Shown here in pieces: positions 1-8,938 of a DNA stretch of 44,506 nt. The position numbers and the translations under genes were made by a program. Position 1 is the stretch's first letter. Each line of letters opens with the position of its first letter. The notes beneath the pieces are model-generated. The model ran no database searches. It had not been told where the DNA came from and worked only from the letters and a program-made list of their open reading frames with translations. Source of the DNA: Corynebacterium atrinae (GTDB taxonomy: Bacteria > Actinomycetota > Actinomycetes > Mycobacteriales > Mycobacteriaceae); the NCBI RefSeq assembly GCF_030408455.1, contig NZ_CP046978.1, positions 1-44,506 of the forward strand. The letters are read 5' to 3'.

Positions 1-489
1 GGGCAGCGGATCCGCACCCTCCTCTATGTCACGCTGCGCGATGGCCTTCCCCTCCTCGCCCGGACAGTGGGCCCAGTGGAGATCATCACCGAGGTGCCTT
101 CCAGCAGTACGAAACCTGATCGGGATCGTCGTGCACTGTCGGATGCCATTGATTCTGCGGTCAGCCAACTGCCGAGAATCGCTCCGCACCGGCAGCTTCT
201 GGTTCCAAGAAGCGATGACTCTGGCTCGTCTCGGGCGCTGGACCCGGGCCGATTCACCGTGACAGATCCTGAGCAGGTGACAGGTCGGCACGTTTTGCTG
301 GTGGAGGACACCTGGGTTACCGGAGCAAGCGCGCAGTCGGCGGCCGTGGCATTGCACCGAGCAGGTGCAGGGCGTGTCACTGTGTTGTGTGTCGCGCGCC
401 TGCTCAGGGAAAAATGGCCGCCGGCCCGCTACCTGACCTCGCGGTACACGACCTTCCCGCCCCCATCCGCTGGCCTGTCGGTGTTGTGA
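1..489 (+). CDS. ComF-like phosphoribosyltransferase, C-terminal part (continues from 44168-44506)
   Basis: The frame is open from base 1 to the TGA ending at 489, so the start lies outside the linear window. The sequence shows a type I phosphoribosyltransferase PRPP-binding loop, VLLVEDTWVTGAS, about 60 residues before the stop. The family uses PRPP in nucleotide salvage or related reactions. ComF homologues have this domain behind an N-terminal zinc ribbon. The 113 codons at 44168-44506 carry such a ribbon and end exactly at the last base, in the same frame as base 1. Joined, they give a protein of about 275 residues. I infer a single gene cut by linearising a circular plasmid. Its 5' partner encodes a DprA-like protein. 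Confidence 0.8.
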   Translation, partial: GQRIRTLLYVTLRDGLPLLARTVGPVEIITEVPSSSTKPDRDRRALSDAIDSAVSQLPRIAPHRQLLVPRSDDSGSSRALDPGRFTVTDPEQVTGRHVLLVEDTWVTGASAQSAAVALHRAGAGRVTVLCVARLLREKWPPARYLTSRYTTFPPPSAGLSVL

Positions 490-557
490 AAGGCCCTGAG
501 GAAAGTGGGAGGTGCTGTCCTGGGACGGCTAGGGGGCGGATGTAGTATCTTCTGGCG

Positions 558-662
558 GTGACACTTGATCGTGCAGGCGTCGATCTCACGCAACAAGAAG
601 GTGGGGGAGTGATTTTGGCTGCTCAGGGAGAGTCCATCGTGATCACCAGCGGATTTTCCTAG
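558..662 (+). CDS. possible 34-residue peptide
   Basis: A GTG start at 558 opens 34 codons ending in TAG at 660-662. A TAGTAT -10-like hexamer at 543-548 lies nine bases upstream, which would fit a leaderless or near-leaderless transcript. The peptide is Gly/Ser rich and matches no family I know. The 490-688 gap holds nothing else recognisable. It could be chance. Confidence 0.25.
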   Translation: MTLDRAGVDLTQQEGGGVILAAQGESIVITSGFS

Positions 663-688
663 TTCATCGGGGTGCGTGTGGTGTCCGA

Positions 689-2095
689 TCAGGCGGTGGT
701 TGCAGGGAACACCACGAGTGATCCGTCGGTGCTTCGTTCCATCTCGATTGTCATGTCAGCCTGGGAAACTCCGGTGTTGATGCTATCGCCCAACCCGCGG
801 AGACGATAGACGGCGGTGAGCAGCGTGTCGACCTCGCCTTGAGTGAACATGAGGTTGCGGACTCCCCGGGCACGCTTCAACTCAAGGGTCGACAGGTGAA
901 GAAGGACTGCGTTGATGCCTGATTCCAGCTCACTGATACGACGGGCATCATCGTTCAAGGAGGCGGTAAAACTCTCGAACGGGTTATCGGTTCCTTCCGA
1001 TTGAGCATGCTCTACTGCTTGAAGCACGATGACTCGGCGTTTGAGCGTGAGGGCGAGTCGAGCCAACTCCAGGTGCGCGCGGAACTCGCCGCCTTCCTCG
1101 GTGATACCCGGGAAAGCCTGCGTCACCGCCTTGACTTCGACCGGCCCCTCGGGCAATGCATCCAGCGCTTTTTGCCATTTCCTCATCCGATTCCAGCTGC
1201 GTTCGAGTGCGGTGCTAATGGCATGCACCGCAGAATCCAGTCCGAGCGATAAACCGATTCTTCCCTGGTCAAGAAGGATCGACGTCGCCTTATCGATGGC
1301 ACCACGGCAACCGTTTAATTCGCTGCGCTCATTCTCGAGGTTGTCTTCATGCAACTGTTCCAGGAGATCAGTGATCCGCTCGATCGATTCCTGACGTTGC
1401 CGCTCCGCATGGGCGCTGACACCGACTGCGACGGCCATGAGCACCAACGGCGCAGCCACGGTCATCGCTCCCGCACCGGCTGCGGCCACACCGGCGGTGG
1501 CGGCCGAGCCTGAGGCGGCACCAGCGACGGCAGCTTTGCCGGTAACGGGCACAAACGTGGCTTTTGCCACGATGCCGGTGGAATCGCGCAGTGCGCTGTA
1601 GACGCCCCCAGACACAGCCTGAGATTTCATGGGCGTGACGAGTCCTGTACCGACTTGGGCGGCGACCTTCGCCGGCACCACCATTCGGTAGAGCACCTCA
1701 CCGGAAGGTGCTTCGTTCAGCATCGAAGGCGCTGACGTCCTTGTTTGCGCCACCAGGTTCGACAGCTGCTGAGCGAGTGGACTGGTGGCCTGAAGGGGAA
1801 TCCCGCCGCTGCGTTCAGGCCGCGTGGAAATTGGATGCGCCTCCAGCGTGGCAACGGGGGAATCAGCCAGTGCTGCCAGGACTGTTCTCAGCTCGGTGAG
1901 TCGAGCCGGAGTTATCCCCTCCTCCCCGAGGACATTTGGCAGATTCACGGCTTCTGTAGCCAGCGCCCATACCGGCACGAGTGTCTTGTTCTCAGTGGTC
2001 ACGTCGGATCCTTTCCCCATACTGACGTCCACGATAGACGGCCATGACGACACCAGCGGTAATCTCCAGTCCTTTACCGGAGTCTCCGTCAACAT
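689..2095 (-). CDS. Ala-rich membrane/coiled-coil protein, unknown function (paralogue of 34164-35444)
   Basis: This 468-residue protein was not recognised. Residues about 185-230 form a long Ala/Gly/Val-rich hydrophobic stretch (e.g. AAPLVLMAVAVGVSAHA), suggesting membrane insertion. A charged helical region follows (ERITDLLEQLHEDNLENE) with more predicted helix to the C-terminus. The same order, hydrophobic stretch, acidic coiled coil, then a segment patterned LARxLxLxxR, occurs in the protein at 34164-35444. Both sit beside conflict-type genes. The ATG at 2095 has GGTGGAAGGG just upstream. A second ATG at 2020 gives MGKGSD and lacks a good ribosome site. It converges on the phosphoribosyltransferase gene. 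A defence accessory role is only inference. Confidence 0.7.
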   Translation of the reverse strand: MLTETPVKDWRLPLVSSWPSIVDVSMGKGSDVTTENKTLVPVWALATEAVNLPNVLGEEGITPARLTELRTVLAALADSPVATLEAHPISTRPERSGGIPLQATSPLAQQLSNLVAQTRTSAPSMLNEAPSGEVLYRMVVPAKVAAQVGTGLVTPMKSQAVSGGVYSALRDSTGIVAKATFVPVTGKAAVAGAASGSAATAGVAAAGAGAMTVAAPLVLMAVAVGVSAHAERQRQESIERITDLLEQLHEDNLENERSELNGCRGAIDKATSILLDQGRIGLSLGLDSAVHAISTALERSWNRMRKWQKALDALPEGPVEVKAVTQAFPGITEEGGEFRAHLELARLALTLKRRVIVLQAVEHAQSEGTDNPFESFTASLNDDARRISELESGINAVLLHLSTLELKRARGVRNLMFTQGEVDTLLTAVYRLRGLGDSINTGVSQADMTIEMERSTDGSLVVFPATTA

Positions 2096-2263
2096 TGCCC
2101 TTCCACCAGAGGGGTTGGAGAAGATCGTGCTCTACCTGCTGCGAATCTACAGTCTCGAGCTCACCACATTGGCGGCATCGGCACACCGCGCGGTCAAGTT
2201 CACGGTGCTTGGGGGAAAGTCGGCCACGTAGTGGTCGGCGCGCCAGCCTCTCAGGGGATCTTC

Positions 2264-5200
2264 CTACAGCTCAAAGCCCTGGTTACGCCAGGTGTCCTGG
2301 TGCCATCCCTGCTCTGTTGTCGGCGCCGTACTGCGCCACCCACCGGAGGTAAACGATTCGACGAAGGCCGCTGCAGAGCCACCGGTGATCTCGGCCGTTA
2401 GATCACCGGCGACAGGATTCTCATCCGCGGGTGCCCGGCGGCGGTTTCGATCCGCCCGGGTGACCTCCCCGGTGGCGTCTTGACGCCAGGTGGCTTCCGC
2501 GGTGATCGCCTCCCGGTCATCGAGCACCTCGACAACCCCAGCAAGCTCCTCGACCTGGTCCTGGGCCTGCGTCATCTCCTGGTCGGTGGGGGCGTGAAGG
2601 GTCTGCTCGTGGCAAGCCTGGATCTCGTGGCTGAGCTGGATGCTTGCGGTGTTGGTCTCCTGGATGCGGTCGGACAGGACGCGAAGCTGTTCGCGGGTCT
2701 GGTCTTCCTGGCCTCGATCACGCAGCAACCTCGACAATCCAGTCCTTGCCCGCAGGCCGTCGACCACCTTCTGCACGTCGGCCCGCTGATCCCGCAGGTC
2801 ACCCAGCTGCTCCTGGACGTGATCGCGCTGAACAATGAGGTCGGCGAAGCGCTCCTGCGCCTGCTGGGCCTGCTGCCGTCGGGTGGACAGATCCTCATAC
2901 CGGCCCACCGCCTGGGCGTGAGTCTCTCGCAGACCCTGCGGGTCAGTGACCATCCGGGCAAGCAGCTCATCCGAGACATCAGCCAGCGGGCGGGTGGCCA
3001 ACGACTGCTCCACAATCGCAGCCGGGGTCGCCGACGGCGCCGGCGGGCGAAGCCTGCTCCCCTGATGGCGGTAGAAATCATCCAGGCGCTTACGGCGTCG
3101 GGTGTGTCGCTCGGCCATGACCTCGGCCATGCGAGTCCCGGTAAACGGAGTGTGGTCGATGCGCTGGTTGCTCGACAACCTCGCGAGCTCGAAGTCGCGT
3201 TTCGCCGCCCGCCACACCTGATGCGGTGCCACATCAGCACGATCCCGGCCGGCGGCCTGAATAAGCAGGTCCTTAGCGTACTCCGTGGTTTCCCGACGCT
3301 CCTTAGAGGTCAGGCGCACATGGGAGGTGTCGGGGTCACCGGGGGCATTGTCCACCAGGTAGAGATGGTTGCTGTCCCGACCACGGGTTAAGGGCACATA
3401 CACTCCGGCCCGGTCGACCTGTCCGACACCGGCCATCACCCGGCACACATCCACGGTCACCCCCTGGGCGGCATGCCCGGTGGAGGCGTAGCCGAGCTGG
3501 ACGTGCTCCCGGGCATACCCAGCCGGCAAGGTGGCGGTAGCGCCGGTGTCGTCGAGGCGACGCACGCTCACACTGCCATCCTCGCGGACCTCTTGGACGT
3601 GCCAACGCTGGCCGTTGCGCACCACATCCCCAGCACTGGTGACCAGCTGGTAGTCGTTGCGCCTGGTCAGCACCATATCCCCGACATGCGCCCGCGCCTC
3701 CCCAGCCAGGGCCACGCTCGGACCGTCGGTGTCGTGGCCGTGAAAGGCGAGGTAGGCGTTTTGTACACACGAGTTGAGTACGGCGACATCCTCCCGGGTG
3801 CTGGCCACCAGCAGGCAGTCGCGTCCGGCCTCCAGGTCGGCCAGCCACCCGTTGGTGACATCGGAGACCATCGCCAGGAAAGACCCCGCGTGCAGTCGGC
3901 CCTTATCGGCGTACCACTGCGCGGCCCGGGCGGTATCGGTGTCATCACCATTGCGCAGCTGCTGGGAGGCACGACGCTCGCCTGGATCCTTCTGCCGGAA
4001 CACCTCCGCCAGCTCCACGGCATCGGGCAGCTCATAGGCCAGGGTCGCGAGCATCCCGGAGCGGGCCTTGACCGCGGCGTACTGGTGGGGATCACCCACC
4101 AGCACCACGCGGGCATCCGCAGCAGTGGCCACCTCCAGCAAGGTGACGACATCCGGGGTGGCAACCATGCCCGCCTCATCGACGACCACGACAGTGTCGC
4201 GATCCCAGCCCAGACGCCCAGCAATCTGGTCCGGGGTGAGGTCCTTTGTGCCCATCAGGGTGCGCGCGATCGTCGCCGAGGAATGCGCGACGTCTTCCCG
4301 CACCATGACATCAGCGGCCTTCCCCGTCGGGGCCAGGCCCACCACGGTCTTCCCTGACCTCTCCCACACCTTCCGCGCTGCCTTGAGCGAGGAGGTCTTA
4401 CCGGCACCAGCAGGGGCTACCACCACTGATGCCCGGTAGCGCGAGGTCACGACCTGGCGCATCGCCGCGGCCTGGTCTTCCGACAGCTCCCCGTCGACAG
4501 GCCGGATCGTCGATGCCACCCAGGCGGTGACCCCACGATCAGCCACGGCGGTAGCCAGGTCAATGCCGTGGTTGATCTCCTCAACCACCGGTTCTGCAGT
4601 AAACCGCTGGGAGCCTTCGCGTGCGGTGAGTGTGTAGCTGCGTGCGGCATCCGGGTTGACCGACCACGCGGTGCCGGAGTCGATGATCTCGTCGACGATG
4701 GCTTCGATCGTGGTGTGAATCTGCGCAGTCGAAACGGCGCCGACGGGCATCATCTCCGCGGCCTTTTCCACCAGGTCCGCACGGGTGAAGGTGGATCGTT
4801 CCGCGATCACCGCGGCGGTCACCTTCGCTGCGGTCGGCACCATCACCGACGACGGCGTCTCGGTCTCAGGGTGCGGCTGGAAGTCGGCGATGATCGCCCG
4901 GATCCGGGCCGCCGACTCCTGCTCCTGCCAGCGCTGCTCAAGCTCGGTCAGTGTGGTGTCGGTGTCTTTGATCCGGCGGGTGATCTTCTGCCCCATCCGC
5001 GAAAAATCAGCCGACTCCCCCACTCCGTTCTCGGCCTTCCACAGATCAATCTCGCGCATCCGCGTGGAGTACTCCGTCAACACTTCCCGGTCCTCCAGGC
5101 CGGCGATTTCTGCGCACCCGTTGACCGTCTCCGACCACTCCACCCCGAGAGTCTCCGACAGGGTGGAGCGCAGCACCGACTGGTAGAGCATCCCGGCTGC

Positions 5201-5836
5201 ACGCGCCTCATGAAACAACGACTTCGAGTCCAGCGACCGCACCTTCCCATCCGCACACAACTGCCGATTGGAGACCAACACATGCGAGTGGACATGGGGA
5301 TCCCCCGCCCGGGAGGTGCGGTGTTCATACCGCACCCCGGACAACGCTTCGACCCGGTCGATGACCATCTCACTTGCGTCCCAGTCCGAGGCTTTGCGGG
5401 TGTAGCCGGCGTGCTCGGACAGGTACTCGAGGGCGGTGGCCACCGCCTGCGCATGCGCCTGATCCACGATCTTTTTCGTTGCTGGATCCTGACTCAACCC
5501 CCACACCAGGGACACACTTTTCGGCGCACAAAACGTCAGATCAAAACCCGGAACCCCCGACGCCCCAGGACGCCTACCCAACTTGTTCCCACTCGGTGCC
5601 ACCGCCCGGTTAAACCACCGCTGCACCACCTCGCCTTCCACCACAGCACCGGGCTCAGTGCCGAGAAACTCGGCCACCTCAGCCTGCTGCTGGCCCGTCC
5701 GCGCCACGACCCACGCGGAGGCCGGACGCGTCCCATCTTCCGAGTAATAACCATCCGGCCCGAGCTCCGGGCCGGTCTCCACCGTCGACTCGTAGTAGGC
5801 CACGGACTCACTGTGCATCCGAGCAATCGTCAGCAA
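2264..5836 (-). CDS. MobF-family conjugative relaxase-helicase (TraA/TrwC type)
   Basis: The 1190-residue protein should nick oriT and unwind plasmid DNA for conjugal transfer. The N-terminal relaxase domain carries paired tyrosines at Y14-Y15 and the metal-binding histidine motif DPHVHSH near residue 182. The second half is a RecD-like superfamily 1 helicase, with Walker A VVAPAGAGKTSS near residue 475 and Walker B VVVVDEAGM near 552. Residues about 990-1110 are Gln/Glu/Arg-rich coiled coil. Length and domain order fit actinobacterial TraA proteins. The start faces the repeat and hairpin cluster at 5914-6102, the expected oriT position. I see no coupling protein or type IV secretion genes, so the plasmid is probably mobilizable rather than self-transmissible. 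Confidence 0.93.
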   Translation of the reverse strand: MLTIARMHSESVAYYESTVETGPELGPDGYYSEDGTRPASAWVVARTGQQQAEVAEFLGTEPGAVVEGEVVQRWFNRAVAPSGNKLGRRPGASGVPGFDLTFCAPKSVSLVWGLSQDPATKKIVDQAHAQAVATALEYLSEHAGYTRKASDWDASEMVIDRVEALSGVRYEHRTSRAGDPHVHSHVLVSNRQLCADGKVRSLDSKSLFHEARAAGMLYQSVLRSTLSETLGVEWSETVNGCAEIAGLEDREVLTEYSTRMREIDLWKAENGVGESADFSRMGQKITRRIKDTDTTLTELEQRWQEQESAARIRAIIADFQPHPETETPSSVMVPTAAKVTAAVIAERSTFTRADLVEKAAEMMPVGAVSTAQIHTTIEAIVDEIIDSGTAWSVNPDAARSYTLTAREGSQRFTAEPVVEEINHGIDLATAVADRGVTAWVASTIRPVDGELSEDQAAAMRQVVTSRYRASVVVAPAGAGKTSSLKAARKVWERSGKTVVGLAPTGKAADVMVREDVAHSSATIARTLMGTKDLTPDQIAGRLGWDRDTVVVVDEAGMVATPDVVTLLEVATAADARVVLVGDPHQYAAVKARSGMLATLAYELPDAVELAEVFRQKDPGERRASQQLRNGDDTDTARAAQWYADKGRLHAGSFLAMVSDVTNGWLADLEAGRDCLLVASTREDVAVLNSCVQNAYLAFHGHDTDGPSVALAGEARAHVGDMVLTRRNDYQLVTSAGDVVRNGQRWHVQEVREDGSVSVRRLDDTGATATLPAGYAREHVQLGYASTGHAAQGVTVDVCRVMAGVGQVDRAGVYVPLTRGRDSNHLYLVDNAPGDPDTSHVRLTSKERRETTEYAKDLLIQAAGRDRADVAPHQVWRAAKRDFELARLSSNQRIDHTPFTGTRMAEVMAERHTRRRKRLDDFYRHQGSRLRPPAPSATPAAIVEQSLATRPLADVSDELLARMVTDPQGLRETHAQAVGRYEDLSTRRQQAQQAQERFADLIVQRDHVQEQLGDLRDQRADVQKVVDGLRARTGLSRLLRDRGQEDQTREQLRVLSDRIQETNTASIQLSHEIQACHEQTLHAPTDQEMTQAQDQVEELAGVVEVLDDREAITAEATWRQDATGEVTRADRNRRRAPADENPVAGDLTAEITGGSAAAFVESFTSGGWRSTAPTTEQGWHQDTWRNQGFEL

Positions 5837-5913
5837 CGCCGTGACCTCCTCGTATGCGCGTTTGCCCAGCTCAGCAGGGGTGGGGGATTTGCAGGTTTAC
5901 TGCCAATGTACCA

Positions 5914-5988
5914 GAGAGATTTCACAGGGAGATTTCACAGGGAGATTTCACAGGGAGATTTCACAGGGAGATTTCACAGGGAGATTTC
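5914..5988. repeat. six tandem 13-bp repeats, probable oriT or relaxase operator
   Basis: The unit GGGAGATTTCACA recurs head to tail from 5914. The first copy has one mismatch, four copies at 5927-5978 are exact, and the last at 5979-5988 is partial. The block lies just upstream of the relaxase start and beside a perfect hairpin. Such repeats near a MobF gene are typical of accessory-protein binding sites in oriT or of replication iterons. Its distance from repA favours oriT. Confidence 0.8.
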
Positions 5989-6042
5989 TTCGGCAACTGA
6001 CTTTTCGTCTTGGAGGGCACCAGAAAGTGTGAAAAGCGTTGG

Positions 6043-6102
6043 CAGGGGCGACGGTTTCGCGGCCGAAACCGTCGCCCCTGGGAGCGTCGCCGGGAACCGG
6101 CG
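6043..6102. other. probable oriT hairpins
   Basis: Bases 6043-6059 and 6064-6080 are perfect 17-bp inverted arms around a CGGC loop. A second hairpin follows at once, CGCCGG at 6088-6093 and CCGGCG at 6097-6102. Nick sites of MobF relaxases lie beside such inverted repeats, and this pair sits between the relaxase and the tandem repeats on one side and a small gene on the other. The nick position cannot be read from sequence alone. A terminator is the alternative, but there is no T-tract. Confidence 0.65.
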
Positions 6103-6127
6103 GTCGGGGTCGGAGGCCTAAGAGACC

Positions 6128-6310
6128 GTGGCGTTGATTCTGGATACCGATGACGAGATTTTCATCGCGGCGGACGCCGCGGACATGGCGAAGCAGCTTG
6201 TCGGCCTCCTGTCCGACAAGCCCGATGACGAGACCCTCGCGAGGCTCGCAGCAGCGGTGCTGGGGTGTGACGTCCTGGACGTCGTCATCACTCGCACCGA
6301 TCACTCATGA
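6128..6310 (+). CDS. small acidic hypothetical protein
   Basis: A GTG start gives a 60-residue acidic, helix-forming protein (e.g. DEIFIAADAADMAKQLV). No family was recognised and no strong ribosome site is visible. It lies right after the oriT hairpins and 30 bp before the next gene in the same direction, so the two may be co-transcribed. Position suggests a mobilisation accessory or leading-region protein, which is inference. Confidence 0.55.
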   Translation: MALILDTDDEIFIAADAADMAKQLVGLLSDKPDDETLARLAAAVLGCDVLDVVITRTDHS

Positions 6311-6340
6311 GGGTCGAACCACGCACGTTCGGGTCCGTAG

Positions 6341-7000
6341 GTGCTTACCGTGGCAGGTATGGATGAGAAACTCCGCATAACGAGTCTCACGGCGTTCTAC
6401 TTCGGCGCTCATGTCGCCGCTGACCCCACCTCTCCTGAGGCGATCACGAGCATCTCGAAGCGGGCCTACCGCGACCTCAGCCGCACACTTCACGGCATCG
6501 GCACCCACCCCGACAAGACCACTCTGCTCGAGAACACCCACGACTCTTTGCGAGAGTTCGTGGCCGACCTGGAGAAGGTGACGACCCGAGAGGAGTTCGA
6601 CGCCCTCCACGATGCTTGGTGCGAGGACAGGATCAACTTCTTCGCCGAACACCCGCATCTGGGCAGAAAGAATTTCGCCTTCACTTATGGGCAGGCGCAG
6701 AAGTGGATCAACATGGCCCTGAAGTACCTCGCGGTCCTTGACCACCCCGCCGTTACGCGGGTATATCCGTATCTCCACGTCCCCATCGACTCGATCGTCT
6801 ACGAGGAAGCCGAACACCCCACTGTCGGCATTGGAGTACCTCGGCCTCCCGGAAGAGCCTTGTGGTCGCGGCTCAATCGAGAGCAGTATCAGGACTACCA
6901 ACAGCGTCTCCGAGACGGGATCGCCGGCAGCGACAACACGCTCGCACCGCTGGGCTGGGAAGCGCAGGCGTGGACTGCTCGAGCCTCAGGGAAAGAATAG
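6341..7000 (+). CDS. hypothetical protein, 219 residues
   Basis: This soluble, mixed-composition protein was not assigned to a family. The middle carries FTYGQAQKWINMALKYL followed by HVPIDSIVYEEA, a pattern I have seen in uncharacterised proteins without a known role. The annotated GTG at 6341 and an ATG at 6359 (MDEKLRITS) are both possible starts, and the second gives a 213-residue product. It follows the 60-residue gene by 30 bp and precedes a restriction-modification pair by about 190 bp. Confidence 0.7.
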   Translation: MLTVAGMDEKLRITSLTAFYFGAHVAADPTSPEAITSISKRAYRDLSRTLHGIGTHPDKTTLLENTHDSLREFVADLEKVTTREEFDALHDAWCEDRINFFAEHPHLGRKNFAFTYGQAQKWINMALKYLAVLDHPAVTRVYPYLHVPIDSIVYEEAEHPTVGIGVPRPPGRALWSRLNREQYQDYQQRLRDGIAGSDNTLAPLGWEAQAWTARASGKE

Positions 7001-7193
7001 ACAAGGCATACTCCACCTCACTATGGGCATCCCTCACCTGGTGAACATTCCGTCCTCGGCATTACCAGTAGTGTCGGGAAACATGAACACCAGTGGATAG
7101 CAAAAAGGTTAACCAGATGTTTCTTCTCGCCCATTCATCTGGTTACAAGGACCAAGGGGGGAATCGAAGGCACCACCCGACTAGCCTTGAGAT

Positions 7194-8936
7194 GTGGTGA
7201 AAGCAGTATCCGTAGATTCCTCCGTGCGGCCTTTGGGCTCCCGTGGATCACGCCGTGTTGTGTCCTCAGCGGAGTCTGCCGCTGACTTGTCCCCGACAGC
7301 TTCAGCGGTACTGGCAGCACTCCCGGCATGGTGGTCAGCTCGAGCCGAGCGGGCAGGGTTGTCGGGCGCTTGGCTCGACGTTACATATGCCGTCGAAGCA
7401 GAGCCGCCCTTTTCCATGACCAGCCTTCCTCAGCTGGAAGATGAATGGGGCCCGCTCAGCGGTGAAGAAGTCGGAGAAGCGTATGTTGGCGCTCTCAGCT
7501 CCGCAATCCGTTCCCGCCATGGACGTCACTACACTCCCCAGGAACTTTCTTCACACCTATGGGCACAGGTCCGGAGAGCTCGCGGATTTAATCACCCCAA
7601 GGCCCAACCCTTGGATGGGCTTGTGCGTGATCCAGCATGCGGGGCCGGTGCTCTTTTACTCCCGGTGCTCCGAGAGCACCTACGAGCAACAACGGATATT
7701 AATCCCCGTTTCGTCCTAGCGAGTCTCCCAAAACTCATTGAGGGCATTGATAATGATCCAGCTGCTGTTTGGATCGCTAACCTTGTCCTGGCAGCAGAAA
7801 TGCTTCCGACTTTGGCGCGTATCCCCGAGTCAGATCGACGCCCTCTTCCCACACTCTGCCGTGTGGGAGACGGACTAGCTCCATCTGATCAACAAGCGCA
7901 AATTATAGTGATGAACCCTCCTTATGGCCGGGTAAAGCTCTCGGACGAGGAGAGGGAACGTTTCGCTGACGTTGTTTACGGTCACGCTAATCTTTATGGG
8001 ATTTTCATGGCAGCGGCTGAAGATCATCTCGCCGACGATGGGGTGCTTGCCGCCCTCGTTCCTACCTCTTTTCTATCTGGCAGATACTTCTCCCCTCTCC
8101 GCAACCGACTTTCCTCAGCAGTCCGTCTTCGAGAAGTCAGTTTCGTAGAAAAACGCGCAGGTGTCTTCAGCTCAGTCCTACAAGAGACGTGTCTAGTGGC
8201 CTTCACCCGACAGCGCACTCGTCTCACTACGATTACCGAAATCCGGGGCGACGGAGAAATGCCCATTGCGCAGGTCCCTACCCCCCGAGGAGATCACCCC
8301 TGGGTCCTTCCCCGACGCTCTGATTTGGCCGCTGTCTCAGCGGCTGCTTCACAAATGCCTCTCAACCTGGCCTCAGCAGGTTGGAAAGTCAGCACCGGGC
8401 CACTCGTCTGGAATCGACGAGCTAAGGATCTTAGTGATACTTCGGGTCCGGGAGCTGTCCCGATTATCTGGGCCGCCGATTTCGACGGCGGTGTGCTCCA
8501 CACAGACGAACGGCGAAGCAGGATGCGTTACATCACTCTGAGTTCAGATAAAGAACGCACAGTGATGACATTAACTGATCCGGCCATTCTTGTGCAGCGC
8601 ACTAGCGCTCCTGAACAAACTCGGAGACTGACCACAGTGCATCTCACCCAGGAAGATCTTGACCGCCTCGGCGGGGCAGTGGTCGTTGAAAACCATGTCA
8701 ACGTCATTCGCCCCAGCACCTCACAACCAGCTTTATCGATGCGTTTGTTAGGCCGGGTCCTAGCGACCAACGCGCTCGATGCTGTTGCTCGGTGCATCTC
8801 GGGTTCCGTTGCGCTCAGCGCATTTGAGCTGTCAGCTCTTCCTTTACCGGACGAAGAAACTCTTGCAAGCTGGGAAGAACTTGGAGACGAGGAACTCGCC
8901 CAAGCTGTGATGATCGCCTACCGAACGGGAGCTTAG
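7194..8936 (+). CDS. type II N6-adenine DNA methyltransferase of a BsuBI/PstI-type R-M system
   Basis: The protein should methylate adenine in the recognition site of the endonuclease encoded 2 bp downstream. Motif I DPACGAGALL begins at residue 146 and motif IV NPPYG at about 241, the order of gamma-class N6 methyltransferases. At 580 residues it is somewhat longer than classical M.PstI/M.BsuBI proteins. The start is a GTG. A TAGCCT hexamer at 7182-7187, six bases before it, may be a -10 of a leaderless promoter. The C-terminal half probably holds target recognition. CTGCAG, the PstI/BsuBI site, is the first specificity to test, but the family is not limited to it. Confidence 0.88.
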   Translation: MVKAVSVDSSVRPLGSRGSRRVVSSAESAADLSPTASAVLAALPAWWSARAERAGLSGAWLDVTYAVEAEPPFSMTSLPQLEDEWGPLSGEEVGEAYVGALSSAIRSRHGRHYTPQELSSHLWAQVRRARGFNHPKAQPLDGLVRDPACGAGALLLPVLREHLRATTDINPRFVLASLPKLIEGIDNDPAAVWIANLVLAAEMLPTLARIPESDRRPLPTLCRVGDGLAPSDQQAQIIVMNPPYGRVKLSDEERERFADVVYGHANLYGIFMAAAEDHLADDGVLAALVPTSFLSGRYFSPLRNRLSSAVRLREVSFVEKRAGVFSSVLQETCLVAFTRQRTRLTTITEIRGDGEMPIAQVPTPRGDHPWVLPRRSDLAAVSAAASQMPLNLASAGWKVSTGPLVWNRRAKDLSDTSGPGAVPIIWAADFDGGVLHTDERRSRMRYITLSSDKERTVMTLTDPAILVQRTSAPEQTRRLTTVHLTQEDLDRLGGAVVVENHVNVIRPSTSQPALSMRLLGRVLATNALDAVARCISGSVALSAFELSALPLPDEETLASWEELGDEELAQAVMIAYRTGA

Positions 8937-8938
8937 GA

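Noticed and set aside
5914..5988. CRISPR-like array
   Set aside because: The 13-bp units touch without spacers and no cas gene is present; the same holds for the repeats at 19221-19427.
2480..6121. Long plus-strand open frames opposite the relaxase, up to 517 codons
   Set aside because: They are antisense to a clear relaxase-helicase, rich in Gly/Arg/His, and show no motif; high GC leaves the complementary frame open.
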